Source: an uncultured Clostridia bacterium | GTDB lineage: Bacteria > Bacillota > Clostridia > Christensenellales > Borkfalkiaceae | Direction of reading: 5' to 3' | NCBI GenBank assembly: GCA_944343275.1 | Contig: CALVMH010000014.1 | Location: 1 to 44,680 of the forward strand | Length of the DNA: 44,680 nucleotides | Shown here: positions 8,209-15,751 of the stretch, piece by piece | Numbering within the stretch: position 1 is the stretch's first letter | How the letters are laid out: each line of letters begins with the position of its first letter | Translations under genes and position numbers: made by a program | The notes under the pieces: model-generated | What the model was told of the DNA's origin: nothing | Seen by the model: the letters and a program-made list of their open reading frames with translations, nothing else | The model's database searches: none

Positions 8209-10347
8209 ATGAAGAACAGGACGAAAGTTGCGGCAATCGCACTTGCCGCCGCGCTCAGCGCGGGAACGTTGGCGGGCTGCGGTCTGACGACGACCAACTA
8301 CAACAAGGATTTCGCGCAGGTCATCGCAACGGTGAACATCACGAACAGCGAGAATTTCGCGGACAGCGAATATTCCGTCTATGCGGATGCCATTCAGACG
8401 GCGGAGATCACCAAGCGCGACATGGTCGCCTATTTCGTATCCACGGGATATTCGATGATGCAGAACTACGGCTGGACGTATCACGATACGTTCAACATGA
8501 TCAGCTCGACGCTCGTCAACCGTCAGATCTACATCCAATACGCCATGCTCTATCTGCTGCGCGATGCCGCTTCGGACGCGGACCCAGAGGTTACCATTGC
8601 AGGGTTCAACGATGCCGTCGCCGCCGCGCCGGCGGGCGAAAAAGATCTTGCGGCGCTCGCCTATTTCCTCACCGTCGAGGAGGAGGAAAAGGCGCTCTAC
8701 GATACGCGCGTCATGTTCAATAACTCCATTGATTCGGAAGAGCTCAACAATTTCATCAAGGACGAGGATGAGGATGCGAGCACGGAGACGGCGCGCACCA
8801 CGCCCACGGGGATCGACACCGAGGACGAGGAGTACTACAACACGGCGTATAGGGTCTACACGGGCGCCAACCTCACGCAGTGCGTCGGGTATGAAGCGCA
8901 GGACGGCTCCACCTCTACCACGCGCAGAAAGGCATACTCTTCCTTCCTTGCAAGTCTTCGTTCCAACGATCTCATCTTTGCCGACGAGGACACGAGCAAC
9001 ATCGAAAATCTTTCTTACTTCAAATTGGAACTCAAAAACGCTTACGAGGCGGCGCTCATCAACAAGCTGAGCGATCTGTTTGAGGAGCGCATCCGCGCGA
9101 CGGTCACGCAGGGTGTCGCCCAAGAGGTTTACGATACGGTGTATGCAGGACAGCAGGCGGCATTTGCGGCGGATGAAGAGGCGTTTGAATCCGCTCTGGA
9201 CGGTATGTCGGACACTTCCTTCGTGCTGACCGCGCCCGAACAGTATTACGGCTTTGTCATCAACATCCTGCTTCCCTTCTCGGCGTCGGCGTCCGATGCG
9301 CTCTCCGCGGCAAAGCCCGACCTCGGCGACCCCAAGGGCAATCACTTCGTGCAGCGCGCCAATCAGCTGCGCGTCCTGCAGGCGACCGACCAGCGCGGAA
9401 CGTGGTTCACGGGCGCGGAGGACTACTCCTTCGTCGTAGCGGATTCCGAAGTGAGCGATGCATACCAGGGCGGCAACGCGGACCGCAAATACCTCTTCTT
9501 TGAAGACAGCGTCACGGAGAACACGCAGTACGAGCGCGTGCCGAACTACTACGGCAGATATACCTATAACGGCAGCGTCACCAAGAACGCGGACGATGAA
9601 TACGTCCTCACGCCCAACCGCATCACCATCGACGGATTCCTTGAGGAGATGAAAGGGTATCTCACAGCGGCGGCGGGCAGCACGGGTTATACCGTTCCCG
9701 AAGGACAATATGTTGCCTCCATCGGTCCGGACGATCGGATCGCTCCGGAAAGCGATGGCACGGCGTACTTCAACCGCAAGGCAGCCGATTATTATACGGT
9801 AGATAAAACGGTGGATTACAGCAAGTTCGTCTACTATGCGGGCAAGGTGGACTTCGGAGCGGACGGCTACGACGCGAACGAGATCTTCCGCGAAGGTTCT
9901 GCGGAGAACACGGCGTTCTCCGTCATCAACGAACTCTCCTTTGCATACAATACCGATACGGCGGGGCTCAACAGCTATCTCGGATATGCGGTCTCCACGG
10001 GCAAGACGGATTATGTCCCCGAATTCGAGTATGCGGCGCAGTATCTGTGCCGTCAGGGTGCGGGCAGCTACGCGGTCGTCGCCACCGATTACGGCTGGCA
10101 CATTATGTACTGCACCTTCTCCTTCGTGGAGGGGACGGACGGAACGATCAAACCGTTCACCTTTGACTATGCGAAGCGCGAAGAGGAGGGGACGTTCTCC
10201 TATCTCTTCTATGAAGCCATCTGCGAGGCGTTCGTAAGCGATTATGCAAGCAACATGCAGACGGAAGCCATCAACACCTATTTGGATTGTGCAACGGTGT
10301 ATGAGGAACGCTATGCCGACCTCACGGGGCTGGATACGGCTTCGTAA
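8209..10347 (+). CDS. PrsA/SurA-like lipoprotein, putative extracytoplasmic foldase
   Basis: The 712-residue protein has a lipoprotein signal peptide ending at LAGC (Cys24). An N-terminal helical segment with KRDMVAYFVSTG and TLVNRQIYIQYAM resembles the SurA/PrsA chaperone domain. Near the C-terminus, ATDYGWHIMYC resembles the end of a parvulin-type prolyl isomerase domain (GxHI). A gene for such a foldase commonly follows mfd in Clostridia. It would assist folding of secreted proteins at the outer membrane face. It is roughly twice the length of PrsA, with long acidic and Ser/Ala-rich stretches, and I see only a weak parvulin core, so catalytic activity is uncertain. GGAGTAAAAG precedes the ATG. 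It is followed by uppP after 22 bases. Confidence 0.7.
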   Translation: MKNRTKVAAIALAAALSAGTLAGCGLTTTNYNKDFAQVIATVNITNSENFADSEYSVYADAIQTAEITKRDMVAYFVSTGYSMMQNYGWTYHDTFNMISSTLVNRQIYIQYAMLYLLRDAASDADPEVTIAGFNDAVAAAPAGEKDLAALAYFLTVEEEEKALYDTRVMFNNSIDSEELNNFIKDEDEDASTETARTTPTGIDTEDEEYYNTAYRVYTGANLTQCVGYEAQDGSTSTTRRKAYSSFLASLRSNDLIFADEDTSNIENLSYFKLELKNAYEAALINKLSDLFEERIRATVTQGVAQEVYDTVYAGQQAAFAADEEAFESALDGMSDTSFVLTAPEQYYGFVINILLPFSASASDALSAAKPDLGDPKGNHFVQRANQLRVLQATDQRGTWFTGAEDYSFVVADSEVSDAYQGGNADRKYLFFEDSVTENTQYERVPNYYGRYTYNGSVTKNADDEYVLTPNRITIDGFLEEMKGYLTAAAGSTGYTVPEGQYVASIGPDDRIAPESDGTAYFNRKAADYYTVDKTVDYSKFVYYAGKVDFGADGYDANEIFREGSAENTAFSVINELSFAYNTDTAGLNSYLGYAVSTGKTDYVPEFEYAAQYLCRQGAGSYAVVATDYGWHIMYCTFSFVEGTDGTIKPFTFDYAKREEEGTFSYLFYEAICEAFVSDYASNMQTEAINTYLDCATVYEERYADLTGLDTAS

Positions 10348-10369
10348 GCCGCGCGCATAAGGAGACAAT

Positions 10370-11188
10370 ATGGAACTTTGGGAAGCCGTCTGGAAATCGG
10401 CGATCCTCGGAACGGTGCAGGGACTCACGGAGTTCCTGCCCGTTTCGTCAAGCGGACACCTCACTTTTTTACAGCTTCTGGGGCTTGGGTTCGGCGACGA
10501 CATGATGATGTTCGTCAACATCATGATGCACCTCGGCACGCTCGTCGCCGTCGTCGCCGTATTTTGGCGGGACATTCTGGCACTGTTCAAAAAGCCCTTC
10601 AAGACGCTTTTCATGCTCATTGTTGCCACCATTCCCGCGGGCGTCGTGGGGCTGCTGTTCAACGATAAGATCGATGCGCTCTTTCAGGGTCCGACGGCGC
10701 TTCTCAAGCTCGCTGTCTGCTTTGCGGTGACGGGGCTCATGCTGCTCGTTGCGGAACTTGTCGCAAGGCGCCGCAAAAAGGTACATCCCTTGAGCTGGGG
10801 AAGCAGTACCGCCATGGGGCTGATGCAGGCGGTCGCTCTGTTTCCGGGCATTTCCAGGAGCGGTTCCACCATCGTGGCGGGAACGGTCGCGGGAGCCGAT
10901 CGGGAACAGGTCGCTTCCTTCTCCTTCCTCATGAGCATTCCCGTCATTCTGGGCAGCTTTGCGGTGGAGGTGTACGGCGTCATCAAGGAACCTTCCGCCG
11001 TGGCGGACATCGGCACGAACGGCTTTGTCGGCATCGCCGTGGGCGTCGTGCTCGCCGCCGTGTTCGGCGTTCTTGCCATCAAACTCATGCTGCGCGTCAT
11101 CCGCAAGGCGAATTATATGTGGTTCAGCGTCTATCTCGTCTGCCTGTCTCTCACCTGTTTCTGGCTGAACGCATTGGGAATTTTTTAA
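10370..11188 (+). CDS. uppP: Undecaprenyl-diphosphatase (UppP/BacA)
   Basis: The 272-residue polytopic membrane enzyme dephosphorylates undecaprenyl diphosphate to recycle the lipid carrier for wall synthesis, and it confers bacitracin tolerance when abundant. The two signature segments are intact: QGLTEFLPVSSSGHL (residues 17-31), with the catalytic Glu and Ser-rich loop, and PGISRSGST near residue 160. Several hydrophobic helices cover the rest. AAGGAG lies 7 bases before the ATG. It is co-transcribed with the upstream lipoprotein. Confidence 0.97.
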   Translation: MELWEAVWKSAILGTVQGLTEFLPVSSSGHLTFLQLLGLGFGDDMMMFVNIMMHLGTLVAVVAVFWRDILALFKKPFKTLFMLIVATIPAGVVGLLFNDKIDALFQGPTALLKLAVCFAVTGLMLLVAELVARRRKKVHPLSWGSSTAMGLMQAVALFPGISRSGSTIVAGTVAGADREQVASFSFLMSIPVILGSFAVEVYGVIKEPSAVADIGTNGFVGIAVGVVLAAVFGVLAIKLMLRVIRKANYMWFSVYLVCLSLTCFWLNALGIF

Positions 11189-11242
11189 GAACATGCATAA
11201 CCCTTCGCCTCCTGCGCAACATAGGAATATCGGAGGTGAAGT

Positions 11243-11395
11243 ATGAGACTCAATTGCGGTGATACCTGCCCCAAGACGGGTTCCTACAAAGTAGTGGACG
11301 CGCAGGGCAACGTGGTCAACACCATCTACGTGGGCGAAGGCGAAACGATGCCTCCCACGCAGCGTTCCGACTGTTACTACGAGTCGAACGACTGA
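11243..11395 (+). CDS. 50-residue protein, YjzC-like
   Basis: This small gene begins with ATG behind a strong CGGAGGTGAAGT site and encodes 50 residues starting MRLNCGDTCPKTGSYKVVD and ending CYYESND. The pattern (Gly, Pro, GxY, then VxVGEGExMPPT and a terminal aromatic pair) resembles the short YjzC-like proteins of Bacillota, whose function is unknown to me. It has three cysteines (5, 9 and 43), which could bind a metal or form a disulfide. The good ribosome binding site, codon use matching its neighbours and a terminator 25 bases downstream all support a real gene. It lies 54 bases after uppP with no obvious promoter of its own. Confidence 0.75.
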   Translation: MRLNCGDTCPKTGSYKVVDAQGNVVNTIYVGEGETMPPTQRSDCYYESND

Positions 11396-11420
11396 GCATC
11401 GAAAAACCAAAGATGAAAGA

Positions 11421-11447
11421 AAAACGGAGCGCTCTGCGCTCCGTTTT
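11421..11447. terminator. Bidirectional terminator after the small gene
   Basis: The stem ACGGAGCGC/GCGCTCCGT with loop TCT is flanked by AAA on the left and TTTTT on the right. It ends the uppP-small gene transcript and can also stop leftward transcription from the PHP-domain gene. Confidence 0.85.
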
Positions 11448-11533
11448 TCTTGTTTGCTCGGCATGCTCCCGAAGCCTCATGACGCGGGGGCTTTTTGTAT
11501 CGGCGCCCGCCTTTTTCCGCGGCGGGCGTGCAG

Positions 11534-12736
11534 TCATTGCTGCGGTTCGGATGCGGTGCGGATCCAGATGGGGCTCGTCCACGCAAAGCGTCCGTCCGCA
11601 AGTTCGATGCGCAGATAGTAGCAGTCCTCCTCCCGCTCCTGCCGGTAGTCGAAATAGAGCATGGACGGCTGCCCGAAGATGCATTGATCGCGGCAATTTT
11701 TTACTACGGTCACGCGCCTGACGTCTGCATCGGCGGTGATATTGTACCAGACGGTGCGTTCCTGCCGGGCGGGGCAGGCGAACGCTTCGCCCATCCAATG
11801 CCCGTTGATCCGGAAGTCGATGCGCACGTTCCCGCCCATAAAACCGTAACAGCGCCTTGCGCGGAGCGCGTCGAAGATGCCTTCCGCAGTGTTTTCCGTT
11901 GTCCATACGCCCGTAAGTCCGGGGAAGTTGTGCGGATAGAGGACATCTTTGAGGATGACGCCGTTCTTGCAGAAATGGTCGTCCGATCCCGCAATACAGC
12001 CCATGTGCGCGCCCTTTCTGAGGGCATCCTGCCACCAGCCGCCCTCGATGAGCGCGTCGAGATCGTTGGCGGGATTGCCCATGTATTCCGTTGCGTCCCC
12101 GCGGGAATAGATCTCGATGAGCGGCGGGATGAGTTCCGTCGGAATGGCGTTGAAATCCGCACCCGCAGACAGATAATAGGTGTCATGCGGGATGACAAGG
12201 ATGTTTTTGTCCGCCAGCAGGGAGCGCAGTTCCGCCGCGGTGATCTCCCCGTCGTGCACGCCGCGGAACATCTTACCTTCATGTCCGCGGTAGTAAATGA
12301 CCATGTTATTATAGTAGGGATAGGCGTCCCGTTCATAGGCGAGCAGGGTAGTGAACGTGCCGGGGCGGTAATATTCTTTGACCTTTTCTTGGATGACGTT
12401 CCATTTGGAAGGATTGCCCACCCACAGTTCGGGCTTGCCGACGCCGCCGTGATCGTGGTCGGAAACGGCGCCGAAGTCAAGTTTGAGTTCGTCGCGCAGA
12501 TGCGTAAAATAGCGGTCGATGTCGGGATCGCCGTCCGAGAGGGAGGTGTGCCCGTGCATTTCGCCGATGAAGAGCTTGTATTCGGGGGGTGGCGGGTCAA
12601 AGGCGTGCTGTGCCGCTTGCAGTTCGGCATACAGCGCTTTTGCGTCGCCTGCGCCGCTGTAAACGGCATCCGTAAAGCGGCGGCTGCGTCCGGGCGTGTC
12701 AATGCCCCGTGCCTGTTTGCGTTCGGGATGTTGCAT
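11534..12736 (-). CDS. PHP-domain metal-dependent hydrolase-like protein
   Basis: The 400-residue protein has the four metal-binding motifs of the PHP superfamily: GEMHGHTSLSDGD with HGH at 61-63, FGAVSDHDHGG, ILVIPHD, and CIAGSDDHF. The best match by eye is the CehA/McbA-like or DUF3604 group, whose members hydrolyse ester or phosphoester bonds. A C-terminal beta-rich part (from about residue 300) follows. There is no signal peptide, so it is cytoplasmic. The ATG at 12736 is preceded by AAGGAG and lies 38 bases inside the AraC gene upstream, so the two form a leftward operon. The substrate is unknown; its position suggests a glycan decoration or a signal linked to the pectin or arabinan operon. 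Confidence 0.8.
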   Translation of the reverse strand: MQHPERKQARGIDTPGRSRRFTDAVYSGAGDAKALYAELQAAQHAFDPPPPEYKLFIGEMHGHTSLSDGDPDIDRYFTHLRDELKLDFGAVSDHDHGGVGKPELWVGNPSKWNVIQEKVKEYYRPGTFTTLLAYERDAYPYYNNMVIYYRGHEGKMFRGVHDGEITAAELRSLLADKNILVIPHDTYYLSAGADFNAIPTELIPPLIEIYSRGDATEYMGNPANDLDALIEGGWWQDALRKGAHMGCIAGSDDHFCKNGVILKDVLYPHNFPGLTGVWTTENTAEGIFDALRARRCYGFMGGNVRIDFRINGHWMGEAFACPARQERTVWYNITADADVRRVTVVKNCRDQCIFGQPSMLYFDYRQEREEDCYYLRIELADGRFAWTSPIWIRTASEPQQ

Positions 12737-13712
12737 AGTGTGCTCCTTGTTTTTCTGAGTTGGTTGCGAGCCTTTGTGGGGGGAAGGGCGCGCCGTCCTG
12801 CATACGGTGGGTGTGGCGGAAGCGCGCGGGCGTTTCGCCCGTATCCTCCTTGAAGATCTTGATGAAGTGCGCAGAGTCGGAAAACCCGCACGACTGCGCA
12901 ATGAGGGACACAGGCTGCGACGTGGCAACGAGCAGCTCGATGGCATGGTTGACGCGCAGTTTGCGGATATATTCGAAGGGGGTCAGTTTGAAGAGGTGTT
13001 TGAATTTCTCGATGTAGCTCGTGCGCGATTCCATTGCAAGATGCGCAAGGTCGTCCAGGCGGAACGGCTCCGACAGATGCTGAATGATATAATTGACGGA
13101 ATTGACGATATACAGATAGTTCTTCTGTGCGTCGGGGCGGTCGGGCGCGCTGTACGCCTTTTCGATGAGCGCGGAGAGGTCATAGATGAGCGCCATGGCA
13201 TAGGTCTCGAAGAGAATGGGGTGCTCGGTGGTCTTGGCAAGGCGCGTGAGTTTGTCCATGAGCAGCGTTTTTTCGCGCAGCTGCAGCGGACCGAGCTGCA
13301 AAAAGAACGCGGTGGATGCGATGCTCTTGCGCAGTTCGGGTTCCGTTTCGAAGAGGAGGTAGTATCCCGAAAAGCTGTTGAGTTCGAGGGAATACTTTTG
13401 CAGCATGCGTTGGTCGATGAGCAGGTGGAAGATGCTCGCGTCGTTGTCTTCCGCCCAATAGCCGTGTTCGATGCGCGGCGGGATGACAAAGACGGCGCCG
13501 GGGGAAAAGGGGAAGTTCTTGTCCTCGATGTAATGTCTGCCCCTGCCTTTTACGATGATGTTGAGTTCATAGAAATCGTGCGCATGCATGAGCAGCGGAA
13601 ATTCATCGTCATGATAGTATGCAAGATGATCGCGCAGCGAAAAGCGCGCATCGTTGAGATTGAAGGACGTTGTTTTCGGGTGTTTTTCGAGAAACGCGGG
13701 GGAATGTTCCAT
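12699..13712 (-). CDS. AraC-family transcriptional regulator
   Basis: The 337-residue protein has an N-terminal cupin-like sensor (HAHDFYELNIIVKGRGRHYI, then PPRIEHGYW) and a C-terminal double helix-turn-helix (about 225-320) with LDDLAHLAMESRTSYIEKFK, IRKLRVNHAIELL and SLIAQSCGFSDSAHFIKIFK. This is the classic sugar-responsive AraC layout, probably sensing an arabinose- or rhamnose-type oligosaccharide. I prefer the ATG at 13712, which has GGAG nine bases upstream; the in-frame ATG at 13727 has no ribosome binding site but cannot be excluded. It is divergent from the glycan operon and overlaps the PHP gene by 38 bases. Confidence 0.93.
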   Translation of the reverse strand: MEHSPAFLEKHPKTTSFNLNDARFSLRDHLAYYHDDEFPLLMHAHDFYELNIIVKGRGRHYIEDKNFPFSPGAVFVIPPRIEHGYWAEDNDASIFHLLIDQRMLQKYSLELNSFSGYYLLFETEPELRKSIASTAFFLQLGPLQLREKTLLMDKLTRLAKTTEHPILFETYAMALIYDLSALIEKAYSAPDRPDAQKNYLYIVNSVNYIIQHLSEPFRLDDLAHLAMESRTSYIEKFKHLFKLTPFEYIRKLRVNHAIELLVATSQPVSLIAQSCGFSDSAHFIKIFKEDTGETPARFRHTHRMQDGAPFPPQRLATNSEKQGAHYATSRTQTGTGH

Positions 13713-13739
13713 TTGTTCAATCTCCATTTTGTTTTTTTA

Positions 13740-13768
13740 ATTATACATGATTGATTTGAAAAAGTCAA
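13740..13768 (-). promoter_or_regulatory. Promoter of the AraC regulator gene
   Basis: On the minus strand TTGACT (13768-13763), 17 bases and TATAAT (13745-13740) form an almost perfect promoter. The predicted start is near 13733, leaving a leader of about 20 bases before the ATG at 13712. Confidence 0.85.
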
Positions 13769-13772
13769 TCAT
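13747..13772. promoter_or_regulatory. Perfect dyad overlapping the AraC promoter, likely operator
   Basis: ATGATTGA (13747-13754) and TCAATCAT (13765-13772) are perfect inverted 8-mers separated by ten A/T-rich bases. The right arm covers the -35 element of the AraC promoter and the left arm lies in its spacer. A bound protein would therefore block that promoter, while sitting about 60 bases upstream of the divergent operon's -10. Autorepression plus activation is a natural reading, but the binding protein is inferred. Confidence 0.6.
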
Positions 13773-13829
13773 CTTTGTACTATTATACAATTTTTTTGCA
13801 TTATCATTATATTTTTTTCATAATCCCTA

Positions 13830-13838
13830 TGCTATAAT
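13830..13838 (+). promoter_or_regulatory. Extended -10 promoter of the glycan operon
   Basis: TGCTATAAT (13830-13838) is a full extended -10 element, 40 bases before the GH43 start. The position 17 bases further upstream holds TATTTT rather than a recognisable -35. A weak -35 with a strong extended -10 suits an activator-dependent promoter. Confidence 0.65.
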
Positions 13839-13878
13839 GATAGCGCAGAGAGAAAATCTTGCAACAAGGAGGAAAGAG

Positions 13879-15738
13879 GTGAACAAAACGAGACTGTTGG
13901 CAGCAACGATCGCACCCATGATGCTGGTTGCCGTTATTGCTGCCGGATGCGAAGGGGACAAGCAGTATGTCAGGATGTCGTATTACGACGGGACGACTTA
14001 CGAAGAGGGTGCCGAATACAGCATCATCAACGAAAATCTGTTCTACCGCAATACGCGTCAGGTGGACATCGCCGATCCGAGCGTCGTATACGTATCGGAT
14101 GAAGCGGATCCCGATTACGGAAGCTATTTCCTGTACGGGACGACAAGCAGCACGACGGGGTTCTTCTGCTGGAAGAGCGAAGACCTCCTCAATTGGGATG
14201 CCATAGGGTATGCGCTCAAATACGATGACTTCAAGTCCACGGAGGCAAGGTCGCTCAAACAGGACATCTGGGCGCCCGAAGTCATCTATGACGAGGAAGA
14301 GGACAAGTGGTACCTGTTTTTCAGCGCCACGCCCGATACGCCCGTCAATACGGACAGCGCCAGACCCACCATGGAGTATCAGTGCATTCCGTATGTTGCC
14401 GTGAGTGATTCGCCGCGCGGCCCGTTCAACCTCATCGACCATAAGGCGGCATACAAGACGACGGAGGGCACGCCGCTGAGCGAAGTGGGCAATCTTGACG
14501 AGAATCAGGATTGCTTCTTCCAGCGCTATATGACGTTCGATCCCTATTCGATGCATCAGCAGCTGGAAACGCTCGGCGTCTCGGAGGATGGCTGCGACCT
14601 GATCCGCGCCATCGACTTCCATCCGTATGTCGATCCCGCCACGCAGGAGAAATACCTCTACTTTGCGCTCAGCCACAACTCTTACATTTGCGGCATGAAG
14701 ATGGAGGATTGGAACACGCCCGTGTATTCGTCGCTCGTCGTTCTGACGCGCCCCGGATATTCTTCGATGACCGCGGAGGAGAAAGACCTCACCTACGAAT
14801 CGACGAACAACCATGTGAACGAGGGACCCTGGATGACGGAACACGGCGGGAAGTACTATCTCACCTTCTCCATCAACAGTTCCACGCTGCACGGATATTC
14901 CGTCTGCCAGGCGGTGGGCGATACGCCGCTCGGTCCCTTCCGCAAGCTGACGGAGGCAGAGGGCGCCGTTCTGCTGTCGGCAGACTCCTCGCGTGACGAT
15001 GTTTCGGGAACGGGGCATCACACCATCGTCACCGTCGGGGGGAAGGAATATATCCTCTATCACAGCCACAATTCCGTGGAGGCGGGCGGGTTCAGCCGTC
15101 ACCTTGCCTTCGATCCCATCGAGTGGGTCACCGTCAAGGACGGCGCCGGCAACGATCTTCCCGTCATGTATGTGAACGGTCCCACGACGTCCGTTCAGCC
15201 GCTGCCCGAATATGCGGCAGAATACCGCAACATCGCTGCGGAAGCGGAGGTGGAGGCGACGGCGCTTGCCGACGGCAGCAGCGCATCGTGGATGACGGAC
15301 GGGCTGCTTTCCGTCAACCGTTACATGAACTACGATATGGTGGAGACCTATGTGCAGGAATCCGCCTTTACGGGAAAGACGACCGTCACACTGACGTTTG
15401 ACGACTACAAGACGGTGCGCGCGCTCATGGTCTACAATTCCAAGAACATGCAGAGCGCCTTCTACGAAATCGAGCGCATCGAATTTGACTGCAAGGAGGA
15501 GGACGGTTCCGAGGTCACGCGCTTTATCGATCGGCTTGCGTTCGATTGGAAGGCGTATACCGCCGGAGACCCCGACGTCATCCGCCCTGCATCCGCGGCG
15601 TTTGCGGAATTTGCCGAGATTCGGTGCAAGACGATCCGCATCACCATTGCGCCTGCAACGGAGGAACAGATCGCGGTACACGGAATGGACGATATGCCCG
15701 AACTCTCCGTCTCCGAGATCAGAGTATTAGGGAAATAA
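13879..15738 (+). CDS. Secreted GH43-family glycosidase lipoprotein
   Basis: The 619-residue protein starts with GTG behind AAGGAGG and has a lipobox IAAGC (Cys24). The five-bladed propeller region (about 60-470) shows the GH43 landmarks: catalytic-base Asp66 in DIADPSVVY, WAPEV near 132, and NEGPWMTEHGGKYYLTFS with the likely general acid Glu315. A C-terminal beta domain (about 490-619) resembles an F5/8-type, carbohydrate-binding fold. GH43 enzymes act on arabinan, xylan or galactan side chains; in this operon arabinanase or arabinofuranosidase activity is most likely. It acts on the cell surface. An in-frame extension to 13747 would run through the promoter and is rejected. It is the first gene of the operon. 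Confidence 0.9.
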   Translation: MNKTRLLAATIAPMMLVAVIAAGCEGDKQYVRMSYYDGTTYEEGAEYSIINENLFYRNTRQVDIADPSVVYVSDEADPDYGSYFLYGTTSSTTGFFCWKSEDLLNWDAIGYALKYDDFKSTEARSLKQDIWAPEVIYDEEEDKWYLFFSATPDTPVNTDSARPTMEYQCIPYVAVSDSPRGPFNLIDHKAAYKTTEGTPLSEVGNLDENQDCFFQRYMTFDPYSMHQQLETLGVSEDGCDLIRAIDFHPYVDPATQEKYLYFALSHNSYICGMKMEDWNTPVYSSLVVLTRPGYSSMTAEEKDLTYESTNNHVNEGPWMTEHGGKYYLTFSINSSTLHGYSVCQAVGDTPLGPFRKLTEAEGAVLLSADSSRDDVSGTGHHTIVTVGGKEYILYHSHNSVEAGGFSRHLAFDPIEWVTVKDGAGNDLPVMYVNGPTTSVQPLPEYAAEYRNIAAEAEVEATALADGSSASWMTDGLLSVNRYMNYDMVETYVQESAFTGKTTVTLTFDDYKTVRALMVYNSKNMQSAFYEIERIEFDCKEEDGSEVTRFIDRLAFDWKAYTAGDPDVIRPASAAFAEFAEIRCKTIRITIAPATEEQIAVHGMDDMPELSVSEIRVLGK

Positions 15739-15751
15739 AGAGAGGGAATCA

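Noticed and set aside
8119-10662. 847-residue open frame antisense to the PrsA-like gene
   Set aside because: It runs across an intergenic promoter and into uppP, and has no motif or start signal.
13782-13787. Second TATAAT on the minus strand upstream of the AraC promoter
   Set aside because: No acceptable -35 lies 17 bases upstream, and a better promoter lies closer to the gene.
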